From: RUG14130 sp045598325
GTDB lineage: Bacteria; Bacillota; Clostridia; Christensenellales; Aristaeellaceae
Direction of reading: 5' to 3'
Length of the DNA stretch: 26,912 nucleotides
Assembly: GCA_045598325.1 (NCBI GenBank)
Contig: JAZLLT010000103.1
Location: forward strand, 1 to 26,912
Position numbers and translations under genes: made by a program. A model generated the notes under the pieces. It was not told the origin of the DNA. It searched no databases and saw nothing but the letters and a program-made list of their open reading frames with translations. Shown one piece after another: positions 1 through 7,553 of this stretch. Every line of letters starts with the position of its first letter. Positions within the stretch are counted from its first letter, which is position 1.

Positions 1-450
1 ATGGAAGATGACATGGATGTGGACAACGGCCTTGTATGGGATGAACTGCTGGTGCAGGGCAAGCCCTTCTATGCGGTCGCCGTGGACGACGGTCACGCGA
101 AGGAACACCACTGCAAAGGCTGGGTGCGCGTCAAGGCGGACAAGGACATCGATTCCATCCTGACAGCCCTCACCAAAGGTGAGTTCTATGCGTCCTGCGG
201 TCCCGAAATCTATGATTTCTATGTGGAGGACGGAAAAGCGGTCGTCAAATGCTCTCCCGCCGCGAAGATCATCATCCGCAACGGTCTGCGTCCAAGCCGC
301 ATGAAGGTTTCCGAAGACGGCTCCATGGCGGAAGCGGAATTCGATGTAAGCCGCTTTACGGACTATGTACGCGCGGTCGTTGAGGACAAAAACGGCAAGC
401 GCGCATGGACCAATCCCATTTATCTGTCCAACAAGAAGGTGAACGCGTAA
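1..450 (+). CDS. PHP-type metal-dependent hydrolase, C-terminal fragment (5' end outside window)
   Basis: The open frame runs from the first base of the window to TAA at 448-450, so the gene almost certainly starts upstream and the ATG at base 1 is probably internal. The visible 149 residues resemble the C-terminal half of CehA/McbA-like PHP phosphoesterases. The segment AVAVDDGHAKEHHCKGW (about residues 26-42) has the Asp/His-rich look of the last metal-binding strand of a PHP barrel. It is followed by a beta-rich tail (GEFYASCGPEIYDF, then VRAVVEDKNGKRAWTNPIYL) typical of the domain that follows PHP in these proteins. The substrate cannot be told from this part. A strong hairpin terminator follows 10 bases after the stop, so it is the last gene of its transcript. 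The family call is by recall and moderately sure. Confidence 0.6.
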   Translation: MEDDMDVDNGLVWDELLVQGKPFYAVAVDDGHAKEHHCKGWVRVKADKDIDSILTALTKGEFYASCGPEIYDFYVEDGKAVVKCSPAAKIIIRNGLRPSRMKVSEDGSMAEAEFDVSRFTDYVRAVVEDKNGKRAWTNPIYLSNKKVNA

Positions 451-460
451 ACATAATAAA

Positions 461-492
461 GCGCCGTCCGGAATGATCCGGGCGGCGTTTTT
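461..492. terminator. Intrinsic terminator between convergent PHP and GH10 genes
   Basis: Ten-base arms CGCCGTCCGG and CCGGGCGGCG (one G-U pair) flank a six-base loop and are followed by a T run on the plus strand. It lies between the stop of the PHP gene (450) and the stop of the minus-strand xylanase (501). On the minus strand the tail is less T-rich, so it is probably stronger for the PHP transcript. Confidence 0.85.
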
Positions 493-500
493 ATGTGCCT

Positions 501-2006
501 TTATTTGTCTTTGACCAGAGCGTTGAACGCGGCTTTGGGTTTGCCGTTCGCGCCGAAGATCAGGGGATATTCGGTATTCAGCCAACTCTGATCGTCCGTG
601 ATGCCCCAGAACTGCACGGCGAGGATGTTGTCCGCATATTTCTCATACAGTTCGAACAACTGGGTATAGCGGACTGCCTGCGCGGCATACTGGGCATCGT
701 TGGGCGCGGACACGGTGATGTCCAGTTCGCTGATGCGGATCTTGACACCGAGAGCAAGGATCTGCTTGAACGCCTGCTCGATCTGGATGATGTTGGGCGT
801 ATTCAACTGATAGTGGCTCTGGAAGCCCATGCAATCCACGGTGCCGTCCGCGAGCAGAGACTGCAGCAGCGCGGTGATGCCGTTGAGTTTGGGCTGATAG
901 GGCACGGAGTAGTCGTTGTAGCAAAGCACCATGTCTTCCCGGGCATACTTGCGGGCAAAGCCGAAAGCAAGGTTCAGGTAATCTTCGCCGACCGTCTTTT
1001 TCCAGTTGCAGTCACGCAGTTTGCCGGTCGTATCATCGATGGCCTCGTTGACCACATCGAAGGAGACGATGAGGCCGGGATAGAGTTCCTCAAGACCTTC
1101 CAGAGTCGCCTTGATGTAGTTTTCCATGCGGGCGATCATGACCTCGCGGCTGCAGTAGGGCTTGTCGGAATCGTAACCCTCATGGAACAGCGCTTCGGGT
1201 GTCTGGTTGTGCCACAGGAGCGTGTGCCCGTGCACGGCGACGCTGTTGGCAAAGCAATAGTCCAGCATGGGTTTGGCGGCATTGAAGTGTACCGCCACGG
1301 CGGTCTCGTCTTCCTTGGCCAGTTCGCGGCAGGCGGCGATATCCAGCACGGAGTCGGGCTTCAATTCATTGCCGGGGGTGGCGATGGCGAACTGCCGGCG
1401 CATGAACTCCATGCGCTTGGCAACGGTGGTCTCGTTCTGGGTGATGGCGGTGCCCACGGGGAAGTATCCGGAATAGACTTCCTTCAGAGAGGGGATGTTG
1501 TCGGGGTAGGGGACCTCGGATTCGCGGATGGAGAAATCCTTCATGCTGAAAGAGACTTCGGGGAATCCGTTAGTTTCGATATAGATGGCGTAGGAATCGT
1601 ACTCGCCGGGTACATATTTGCCCGTGAACTTGACCCACGCGCCCTGCTTGACTGCGCCGCGGAACATATGTCCGGTGGCCTCGACGCCGACCCTGGTCAT
1701 GGCGATGGATACGAAGAACTTGGCGTTTGCCACATCGTCCTGCTTAAGATACAGGATGATGTTGTACTCTCTGCCGGGGTTGAGACGGAAATCCTTTGCG
1801 GGAGCGTCGCTGTCCGCGCTTCGTCCCGTGATGGTGAGCGCACCGTCCTGTGCGGTCACTGCGGCGGAACCGCTGCCGCGGGCATACCAGCCGTCGCAGC
1901 CTTCGGAGAAGTCGGACTTATAGGTTTCGAAAGCCTCCTGCGCGCCTGCGGGGAGCATGCTCAAAACAAGCAGAAGCGAGAGAAGCAGCGCCAGTATTTT
2001 TTTCAT
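501..2006 (-). CDS. Secreted GH10 endo-beta-1,4-xylanase with N-terminal CBM22-like domain
   Basis: Predicted 501-residue enzyme that cuts the xylan backbone outside the cell. Residues 1-22 are a signal peptide (MKK, leucine-rich core, AGA near the cleavage site). Residues 29-162 form a beta-sandwich resembling CBM22/CBM4_9 carbohydrate-binding domains. From about 175 to the end is a GH10 barrel: HTLLWHNQ (261-268), acid/base Glu321 in SFDVVNEA, nucleophile Glu427 in RISELDI, and FWGITDDQSWL (467-477) near the end. All hallmark residues are present and the length is normal; no dockerin, SLH or sortase anchor is visible. The start at 2006 is chosen because AGGAGGT (2014-2020) lies seven bases upstream and a signal peptide follows; an upstream ATG at 2111 would add 35 non-signal residues across the promoter. 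It has its own promoter and is monocistronic. The GH3 enzyme at 17266 is a plausible partner that finishes xylo-oligosaccharides inside the cell. Confidence 0.95.
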   Translation of the reverse strand: MKKILALLLSLLLVLSMLPAGAQEAFETYKSDFSEGCDGWYARGSGSAAVTAQDGALTITGRSADSDAPAKDFRLNPGREYNIILYLKQDDVANAKFFVSIAMTRVGVEATGHMFRGAVKQGAWVKFTGKYVPGEYDSYAIYIETNGFPEVSFSMKDFSIRESEVPYPDNIPSLKEVYSGYFPVGTAITQNETTVAKRMEFMRRQFAIATPGNELKPDSVLDIAACRELAKEDETAVAVHFNAAKPMLDYCFANSVAVHGHTLLWHNQTPEALFHEGYDSDKPYCSREVMIARMENYIKATLEGLEELYPGLIVSFDVVNEAIDDTTGKLRDCNWKKTVGEDYLNLAFGFARKYAREDMVLCYNDYSVPYQPKLNGITALLQSLLADGTVDCMGFQSHYQLNTPNIIQIEQAFKQILALGVKIRISELDITVSAPNDAQYAAQAVRYTQLFELYEKYADNILAVQFWGITDDQSWLNTEYPLIFGANGKPKAAFNALVKDK

Positions 2007-2034
2007 GAAAACAACCTCCTGAAGTGGTGGTTCG

Positions 2035-2063
2035 ATTATAGCACGATTTCCATGTAAATGCAA
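2035..2063 (-). promoter_or_regulatory. Sigma-A type promoter of the GH10 xylanase
   Basis: On the minus strand, TTGCAT (2063-2058), a 17-base spacer and a perfect TATAAT (2040-2035), about 29 bases upstream of the start codon. No clear operator such as a cre site was recognised. Confidence 0.8.
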
Positions 2064-2104
2064 ACGGATGCGTTGTTTAAGTTTCCATGCAGAGGACAAA
2101 ACGC

Positions 2105-2138
2105 TTGCCATTAACGGTCTTTTGTGATAGAATATAAT
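2105..2138 (+). promoter_or_regulatory. Promoter of the kinase-gnd-LarA operon
   Basis: TTGCCA (2105-2110), 17 bases, TAGAAT (2128-2133); an overlapping TATAAT (2133-2138) could be an alternative -10. The start codon is about 30 bases downstream. Confidence 0.65.
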
Positions 2139-2167
2139 TGCAATAAAATGGGTAAAGGGGTAGCAAT

Positions 2168-3226
2168 ATGAAGAAATATGATCTGATCACCGCCACCAGT
2201 ATGGGTGTGCGCATCACTCCGGCAAACCGTCAGCCCGTCGGTATCGGCAACCAGTATACCATGCAGGCCACCAGCGCCGAGAGCAATGTGCTCAATGTGT
2301 CCGCTTCTCTGGGCCTCAACACCAAGGTACTCACCGCGTTCGTCGCGGGCAGCCCCATTGCCTTCTTCATCAAAGGTGAACTCCGCCGCCGCAACATCGA
2401 CTTTGAAGGACCCGAGGTAGAGCAGGGCGGTCCCTGGGGTTACCGTCATCAGTTCAACATCGCGGATACCGGCTTCGGCATGAGAGGCCCCCGCGTCCAT
2501 AATGACCGCGCCGGTGAAGTCGGCCGTACCCTGAAGGCCAAGGACTTCGAACTCAAGCGCATTTTCGGCAAAGATGGCGCCCGCATGATGCACATCTCCG
2601 GCCTCTTCGCCGCGCTTTCTCCCGAAACCGGCAAACTGTGCCTGAAACTTTCCGAACTGGCTAAGGCCAACGGCACCAAGATCTCCTTCGACCTCAACTA
2701 CCGCGCTTCCTTCTGGAAGGGCCGTGAAGAGGAACTCCGCTCCATCTTCAGCCAGATCGCTTCCCGCTCCGATATCCTCATCGGCAACGAAGAAGACTTC
2801 CAGCTGGCTCTGGGCATCCAGGGTCCCGAAGCAGGCGGAAAGGGCCTCGCTTCCAAGATCGAGTCCTTCAAGGAAATGATCAACCGCGTGCGTGAAGCCT
2901 ATCCCAACGCCACCACCTTCGCCACCACCCTGCGCGAAGTCATCAATGTGAATGCCCATATGTGGGGCGCCATCATGTTCCATGACGGCGAGTGGTTCGT
3001 GGAAGAGCCCCGTGAGATCCCCGTCCTGGACCGCATCGGCGGCGGCGACGGATTTGTCGGCGGCATGCTGTATGCCTATCTGACCGGCAAGCCCGCTTCC
3101 GACTGGGTGAAGTTTGGCTGGGCGACCGGCGCCATGGCTGTTACCATGATGGAAGACTACGCCACTCCCATGGATGAGGATCAGGTCTGGTCCGTCTACA
3201 AGGGCAACGCGCGAGTAAAGAGATAA
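2168..3226 (+). CDS. PfkB-family sugar/sugar-acid kinase (gluconokinase or KDG-kinase-like)
   Basis: A 352-residue ribokinase-fold enzyme expected to phosphorylate a sugar or sugar acid with ATP in the cytoplasm. The signature near the C terminus is DRIGGGDGFVGG (288-299), with Asp294 as catalytic base. The more usual Ala after that Asp is Gly, as I recall in 2-keto-3-deoxygluconate kinase-like PfkB proteins. FDLNYRASFW (174-183) and GNEEDF (206-211) also resemble that branch. ATG at 2168 is preceded by AAAGGGG (2154-2160). It is first in an operon with 6-phosphogluconate dehydrogenase (11 bases downstream) and a LarA-like epimerase. No KDPG aldolase is nearby; because the next enzyme uses 6-phosphogluconate, I infer gluconate as substrate more readily than KDG. 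The substrate is not provable from sequence. Codons end in C very often, suggesting high expression. Confidence 0.85.
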   Translation: MKKYDLITATSMGVRITPANRQPVGIGNQYTMQATSAESNVLNVSASLGLNTKVLTAFVAGSPIAFFIKGELRRRNIDFEGPEVEQGGPWGYRHQFNIADTGFGMRGPRVHNDRAGEVGRTLKAKDFELKRIFGKDGARMMHISGLFAALSPETGKLCLKLSELAKANGTKISFDLNYRASFWKGREEELRSIFSQIASRSDILIGNEEDFQLALGIQGPEAGGKGLASKIESFKEMINRVREAYPNATTFATTLREVINVNAHMWGAIMFHDGEWFVEEPREIPVLDRIGGGDGFVGGMLYAYLTGKPASDWVKFGWATGAMAVTMMEDYATPMDEDQVWSVYKGNARVKR

Positions 3227-3237
3227 GGAGAAAACAA

Positions 3238-4689
3238 ATGGCTAAGCTTGCTGATATCGGCCTCATCGGCCTCGCCGTCATGGGCGAAAATCTCGTCATG
3301 AACATGGAGTCCAAGGGCTTCACCGTAGCAGTATATAACCGCACCACCTCCAAGGTGGACGCCTTCGTGGAAGGCAGAGCCGCGGGCAAAAACATCATCG
3401 GCACCCATTCCCTCGAAGAACTGGCCGCCAATCTCGCCAAGCCCCGCAAGGTCATGATGATGATCAAGGCCGGCGACGCGGTCGACGCGATGATCGAACA
3501 ACTCATCCCCGTTCTCGAACCCGGTGACATCATCATCGACGGCGGCAACTCCCACTTCCCGGACACCACCCGCCGCACCCGGTATGTGGAATCCAAGGGC
3601 CTTCTCTACATCGGCACCGGTGTGTCCGGCGGCGAAGAAGGCGCCCTCAAGGGCCCCAGCCTCATGCCCGGCGGATCTCCCGCAGCATGGGAATCCGTGA
3701 AGCCCATCTTCCAGTCCATCTGTGCTCATGTGAACGGTGAGCCCTGCTGCGACTGGGTCGGCGAAAACGGCGCAGGCCACTTCGTCAAGATGGTGCATAA
3801 CGGCATCGAATACGGCGACATGCAGCTCATCTGCGAAGCCTATCAGATCATGCGCGACTATCTCGGCATGAGCGCCGACGAAATGCACGAAGTGTTCAAG
3901 TCCTGGAACGAAGGCGTGCTCGACAGTTATCTCATCGAGATCACCACCGACATCCTCGCCAAGAAGGACACCGACGGTCAGCCCATGGTCGACAAGATCC
4001 TGGACACCGCAGGCCAGAAGGGCACCGGCAAGTGGACCGCCATCGCCGCTCTGGACGAAGGCATGCCCCTCACCCTCATCGGTGAAGCCGTGTTTGCCCG
4101 CTGCCTGTCCGCCATCAAGGAAGCCCGCGTGGAAGCCTCCAAGGTCCTGAAAGGCCCCGCCGTCAAGTTCGAAGGCGACAAGGCCGAGTTCATCGAGAAC
4201 ATCCGCAAGGCGCTCTACGCCGCCAAGATCATCTCCTATGCCCAGGGCTATGCCCTCATGCGCAAGGCTGCCCAGACCTACGGCTGGAACCTCAACTACG
4301 GCGGAATCGCCCTCATGTGGCGCGGCGGCTGCATCATCCGCTCCGTCTTCCTCGGCAAGATCAAGGAAGCATTCGAAAAGAACCCCGCCCTTGAAAACCT
4401 GCTGCTCGACGATTACTTCACTGCCCAGATGGAACAGTGCACCGACGGCTGGCGCAAGGTCTGCGCTTCTGCCTGCATCGCCGGCATCCCCGTACCCGCG
4501 ATGACCAGCGCCCTGTCCTACTTTGACGGCATCCGCACCGCCCGCATGAGCGCCAACCTCCTGCAGGCCCAGCGCGACTACTTCGGTGCCCACACCTACG
4601 AGCGCGTGGATGCGCCCCGCGGCGAGTTCTTCCACACCGACTGGACCGGACACGGCGGAAACACCACTGCCAACACCTACAACGCATAA
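3238..4689 (+). CDS. gnd: 6-phosphogluconate dehydrogenase, decarboxylating
   Basis: A 483-residue long-type Gnd: oxidises 6-phosphogluconate to ribulose 5-phosphate and CO2 with NAD(P)+, in the oxidative pentose phosphate pathway. Residues 1-175 are a Rossmann domain with GLIGLAVMG near 8-16 and NRT (35-37), which usually points to NADP. Catalytic residues sit in GAGHFVKMVHNGIEYGDMQ: Lys184, His187 and Glu191, matching Lys183/Glu190 of the E. coli enzyme. The all-helical C-terminal domain and the end motif GEFFHTDW(T)GHGG are intact. SD AAGGAG (3225-3230) overlaps the upstream stop codon; the kinase gene ends 11 bases before. The gene is very rich in C-ending codons, as in highly expressed genes. 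Glucose-6-phosphate dehydrogenase is not nearby, which fits feeding by gluconate phosphorylation. Confidence 0.96.
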   Translation: MAKLADIGLIGLAVMGENLVMNMESKGFTVAVYNRTTSKVDAFVEGRAAGKNIIGTHSLEELAANLAKPRKVMMMIKAGDAVDAMIEQLIPVLEPGDIIIDGGNSHFPDTTRRTRYVESKGLLYIGTGVSGGEEGALKGPSLMPGGSPAAWESVKPIFQSICAHVNGEPCCDWVGENGAGHFVKMVHNGIEYGDMQLICEAYQIMRDYLGMSADEMHEVFKSWNEGVLDSYLIEITTDILAKKDTDGQPMVDKILDTAGQKGTGKWTAIAALDEGMPLTLIGEAVFARCLSAIKEARVEASKVLKGPAVKFEGDKAEFIENIRKALYAAKIISYAQGYALMRKAAQTYGWNLNYGGIALMWRGGCIIRSVFLGKIKEAFEKNPALENLLLDDYFTAQMEQCTDGWRKVCASACIAGIPVPAMTSALSYFDGIRTARMSANLLQAQRDYFGAHTYERVDAPRGEFFHTDWTGHGGNTTANTYNA

Positions 4690-4701
4690 GGAGGAACTGT
4701 C

Positions 4702-5976
4702 ATGAACGGTCTTTCCGCTTATGCTTCTACCGAAAAAGGCTTTACCGATGCAGAGACAAGAGCGTACCTCGAAAAGGCGTTTCAAGATGAAATCGGCAAG
4801 GTAAAGAAAGTCCTCATCCTGCCCCCGGACTACACCCGCTATCATTCCAATGCCGGCCGCATCACCGTGCATCTTTACGAGATGTTCAAGGATACCGCCG
4901 AGGTTGACATCATGCCCGCTCTCGGCACCCATGTGCCCGTGAGCGAGGATGAGTGGAACAAGATGTTCAGCGGCATCCCCTATGAGAAGATGATCGTCCA
5001 CTCCTGGAGAGACGATGTGACCAAGGTCGGCACCGTCCCCGGCGAGTATGTGAGTGAGGTTTCCGAAGGCCTCGTCACCGATCCCATCGATGTCGAGGTC
5101 AACAAGCGCCTGCTCGACAAGTCCTACGACCGCATCATCTCCGTGGGTCAGGTCGTGCCTCATGAAGTCGTGGGCATGGCAAACCGCAACAAGAATATCT
5201 TCGTGGGCTGCGGCGGCTCCAACATGATCAACTCCTCCCACATGCTCGGCGCCTTCTACGGCCTTGAGCGCGTGATGGGCAAGGATCACACTCCCGTGCG
5301 CAATGTCTTCGACTACGCCGAGGAGCACTTCCTGATGGATATCCCGCTGACCTACATCCTGACCGTCACCGACGCGCCCGGCGGAGTCATCCGCGAGCAC
5401 GGTCTGTTCATCGGCCGCGAGCGCAGGTACTTCGAGCAGGCTGTCGAACTTGCCCAGAAGAAGAACCTGAATCTGGTGGACAAGACCTTCAAGAAGGTCG
5501 TTGTCCTGCTGGACGAGGTGGAATTCAAGAGCACCTGGCTCGGCAACAAGAGCGTGTACCGCACCCGCATGGCGATCGCCGACGGCGGCGAACTGATCGT
5601 GCTTGCCCCCGGCGTCAACAAGTTCGGCGAGGACAAGGGCATCGACGCCCTCATCCGCAAGTACGGCTACTGCGGACGCGAGAATGTGCTGAAACTGGTC
5701 AAGGAGAAGGAAGACCTCCGCGCGAACCTTTCCGCGGCGGCGCACCTGATCCACGGCAGCGGCGACGGACGCTTCTCCATCACCTACTGCACGCAGCACC
5801 TGACCAAAGAAGAAGTGGAAGGCGTCTGCTACGGCTACATTCCCTACAAGGAAGCAGTCAGGAAATACGATCCCGCGGTCCTGAAGGACGGCTGGAACAC
5901 TCTTCCTGACGGCGAGGAGATCTACTATGTTTCCAACCCCGCACTGGGTCTCTGGGCGGACAGAAAGAAATTCTAA
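4702..5976 (+). CDS. LarA-superfamily nickel-pincer racemase/epimerase (candidate D-gluconate 2-epimerase)
   Basis: A 424-residue cytoplasmic enzyme of the lactate racemase (DUF2088) superfamily, which moves a hydride at an alpha-hydroxyacid carbon using the nickel-pincer nucleotide. His154, Lys164 and His180 keep exactly the spacing (10 and 16) of His174, Lys184 and His200 of Lactobacillus plantarum LarA: proton exchange, cofactor attachment and Ni ligand. ALGTH (73-77) and His100 are other likely active-site parts. The usual glycine/arginine loop before the Lys is HEVVGMANRNKN here, so it is not a standard lactate racemase. Published work on the superfamily, as I recall it, found D-gluconate 2-epimerases and malate and phenyllactate racemases. 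Sitting 12 bases after gnd and a PfkB kinase, gluconate/mannonate is the best guess. SD AAGGAGG (4688-4694). The cofactor genes larB/C/E are not in the window. Confidence 0.85.
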   Translation: MNGLSAYASTEKGFTDAETRAYLEKAFQDEIGKVKKVLILPPDYTRYHSNAGRITVHLYEMFKDTAEVDIMPALGTHVPVSEDEWNKMFSGIPYEKMIVHSWRDDVTKVGTVPGEYVSEVSEGLVTDPIDVEVNKRLLDKSYDRIISVGQVVPHEVVGMANRNKNIFVGCGGSNMINSSHMLGAFYGLERVMGKDHTPVRNVFDYAEEHFLMDIPLTYILTVTDAPGGVIREHGLFIGRERRYFEQAVELAQKKNLNLVDKTFKKVVVLLDEVEFKSTWLGNKSVYRTRMAIADGGELIVLAPGVNKFGEDKGIDALIRKYGYCGRENVLKLVKEKEDLRANLSAAAHLIHGSGDGRFSITYCTQHLTKEEVEGVCYGYIPYKEAVRKYDPAVLKDGWNTLPDGEEIYYVSNPALGLWADRKKF

Positions 5977-5986
5977 ACCCAAAACG

Positions 5987-6017
5987 AAACAGGCACCGCG
6001 ATCGCGGTGCCTGTTTT
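5987..6017. terminator. Bidirectional terminator between LarA-like and MATE genes
   Basis: A perfect 15-base inverted repeat (5987-6001 with 6002-6016) whose ends are AAA/TTT, giving U tracts on both strands. The tip GCGATCGC must open to form a small loop. It serves the plus-strand kinase-gnd-LarA operon and the minus-strand MATE gene that ends at 6026. Confidence 0.9.
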
Positions 6018-6025
6018 GCTGTATG

Positions 6026-7384
6026 TTATGCTCCCTGCGTCAGGTCTTTTACCCACTTATTCTTCTTGTGATGCACGATGACCCACGGGATCTTTCCCAC
6101 CTCGTCAAGGCAGGTGCAGGCGTAGACGACCCAGACGGGCCAGTCGAACACAAAGGTGCCGAGGAAGGCGAGGGGCACGGCGAGCATCCACATGGTGGTG
6201 ATGAGGGAGATGACATCATACATGATGTCGCCGCCGCAGTAGAAGACGCCGTTGATGACGATGGTGTTGACCACGCGCCCGATCATGTAGACCGACATGA
6301 CCAGCATGAGTTGGGTCAGATACCGGCTGGCGTCCGCGTCCAGTTTCACGATGAATTTGAGCAGGGGAGTCACCGCGAACATGACGAGGGTGGAGGCAAT
6401 GCCAATGACAAATGCGAGGTGCATGATGCGGTCGCCGTAAAGTTTTCCTTTCTCGAGGTTGCCCGCGCCCAGTTCGTTGCCCACCACGATGCCCGTCGCG
6501 TTGGCGACGCCGTTGCAGGCGCAGCATACGAGGTCGCGCACGACTGCGGCGACGGAGTTGGCGGCAGCGGCGGCGGTGCCCATGTGCCCCATGAAGGCGG
6601 TGTAGGAAGTGAAGCCCACGCCCCAAAGCAAGCTCGCGCCGAGGCAGGGGAGGACGGTCTTCCAGAAGTCCTTCATGATGTAGGCAAAGCGCCTGAACAG
6701 TCCCGCGATGTCGAGGTGCATGTACCCTTTCCTGTGGGAGAAGAACACGGCGGCGCCCAGTTCGATGACACGGGAAATGAGGGTCGCGAGCGCCGCGCCC
6801 TCCACATCCATCACGGGGAGCGGCCCCAGACCGTAAATGAATACCGCGTTCAGAATGATATTGATGATGACGGCGGCAATGGAGATCCACGCGGAGGTGG
6901 ACGGATGTTCCGTCACCTTCATGATGCCGAGATAGCACTGGGAGATACCGGTGAGCAGATAACTCCAGCCCGCGATTTTGAGGTATCTTACGCCCAGAGA
7001 AATGAGCACTTCCTCATCGGTGAAGATCGTCATGAGAAACCGGGGTGTCATGATGCAGGCGCCCGCGAACACCACGGAAATGATGAGGTTCAGGCGGATG
7101 ATGATGCAGAACAGATTGGATACCGTCTTTTTGTCGCCTTTGCCCCAGTACTGCGCGCCCAGGATCGTGCAGCCCATGACCACGGAGGACAGGAACATAT
7201 TCTGAATGAACTGTACCTGCGTGGCTTCCGAAACGGCGGACATGGAATTCTGATCGAGGCTTCCCAGCATCAGGGAGTCCGCAGCCGCTACCGCCGCCAG
7301 CATGAAGGACTGGAGCATGAGGGGCAGAGAGATCTTCCAGAGCTTCCTCAGAAACGCCTTGTCGCCGAAGTATTTTTGCAGCAT
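6026..7384 (-). CDS. MATE family multidrug/metabolite exporter
   Basis: A 452-residue integral membrane protein with about 12 hydrophobic helices in two homologous halves, as in Na+- or H+-coupled MATE exporters. The first helix region carries the usual WKISLPLMLQSF...AADSLMLGSLD pattern, and the second half repeats it (TVLPCLGASLLWGVGFTSYTA...AAAANSV). The C-terminal tail is short and basic (HHKKNKWVKDL). The start at 7384 has GAGGTG (7394-7389) four bases upstream. A good promoter (7412-7440) precedes it, and it is transcribed divergently from a second MATE gene at 7554. The substrate is unknown. Its similarity to the neighbouring MATE protein is only at family level, so they are not a recent duplication. 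Confidence 0.92.
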   Translation of the reverse strand: MLQKYFGDKAFLRKLWKISLPLMLQSFMLAAVAAADSLMLGSLDQNSMSAVSEATQVQFIQNMFLSSVVMGCTILGAQYWGKGDKKTVSNLFCIIIRLNLIISVVFAGACIMTPRFLMTIFTDEEVLISLGVRYLKIAGWSYLLTGISQCYLGIMKVTEHPSTSAWISIAAVIINIILNAVFIYGLGPLPVMDVEGAALATLISRVIELGAAVFFSHRKGYMHLDIAGLFRRFAYIMKDFWKTVLPCLGASLLWGVGFTSYTAFMGHMGTAAAAANSVAAVVRDLVCCACNGVANATGIVVGNELGAGNLEKGKLYGDRIMHLAFVIGIASTLVMFAVTPLLKFIVKLDADASRYLTQLMLVMSVYMIGRVVNTIVINGVFYCGGDIMYDVISLITTMWMLAVPLAFLGTFVFDWPVWVVYACTCLDEVGKIPWVIVHHKKNKWVKDLTQGA

Positions 7385-7411
7385 ATCGCACCTCGATGAA
7401 TTACTGGATTC

Positions 7412-7440
7412 ATTATATCGGAAAGGCTGTTTTCACGCAA
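7412..7440 (-). promoter_or_regulatory. Promoter of the minus-strand MATE gene
   Basis: On the minus strand, TTGCGT (7440-7435), 17 bases and a perfect TATAAT (7417-7412), about 28 bases before the start codon. Confidence 0.75.
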
Positions 7441-7478
7441 TAAGCCCCGCTTTATGTGTCGGTTAATTGTTCGTTTGC

Positions 7479-7510
7479 AAAACTTTCATATGAAATTGCG
7501 GAAAACTTTC
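7479..7510. promoter_or_regulatory. Candidate operator: palindrome plus direct repeat between divergent MATE genes
   Basis: A perfect 12-base palindrome TTTCATATGAAA (7484-7495) sits in the divergent promoter region. The 9-mer AAAACTTTC occurs twice (7479-7487 and 7502-7510), 23 bases apart, roughly two helical turns. It lies just upstream of the plus-strand -10 box, where a regulator could bind. No regulator gene is adjacent. Inference only. Confidence 0.4.
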
Positions 7511-7521
7511 GTGTCTGAGCG

Positions 7522-7527
7522 TATAAT
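7522..7527 (+). promoter_or_regulatory. -10 box of the plus-strand MATE gene
   Basis: A perfect TATAAT, 26 bases before the start codon. No recognisable -35 hexamer lies 16-18 bases upstream (the region reads CGGAAA), so the promoter may depend on an activator bound at the adjacent palindrome/direct repeat. Confidence 0.45.
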
Positions 7528-7553
7528 GAAAGCAACTTTTCCGGAGGTGTCCC

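Noticed and set aside
495..2057. A 520-residue plus-strand frame opposite the GH10 xylanase
   Set aside because: The minus strand has a signal peptide, all GH10 catalytic motifs, an SD and a promoter; the plus-strand product has no recognisable motif.
4702..5976. Classical lactate racemase LarA
   Set aside because: Catalytic spacing fits but the cofactor loop differs from LarA, and gnd and a sugar kinase rather than lactate genes are adjacent.
3196..5982. A 928-residue open frame on the minus strand opposite gnd and the LarA-like gene
   Set aside because: It is antisense to two well-recognised genes with SD sites, has no SD of its own, and its Val/Gly/His-rich translation is the usual shadow of GC-rich genes with C-ending codons.
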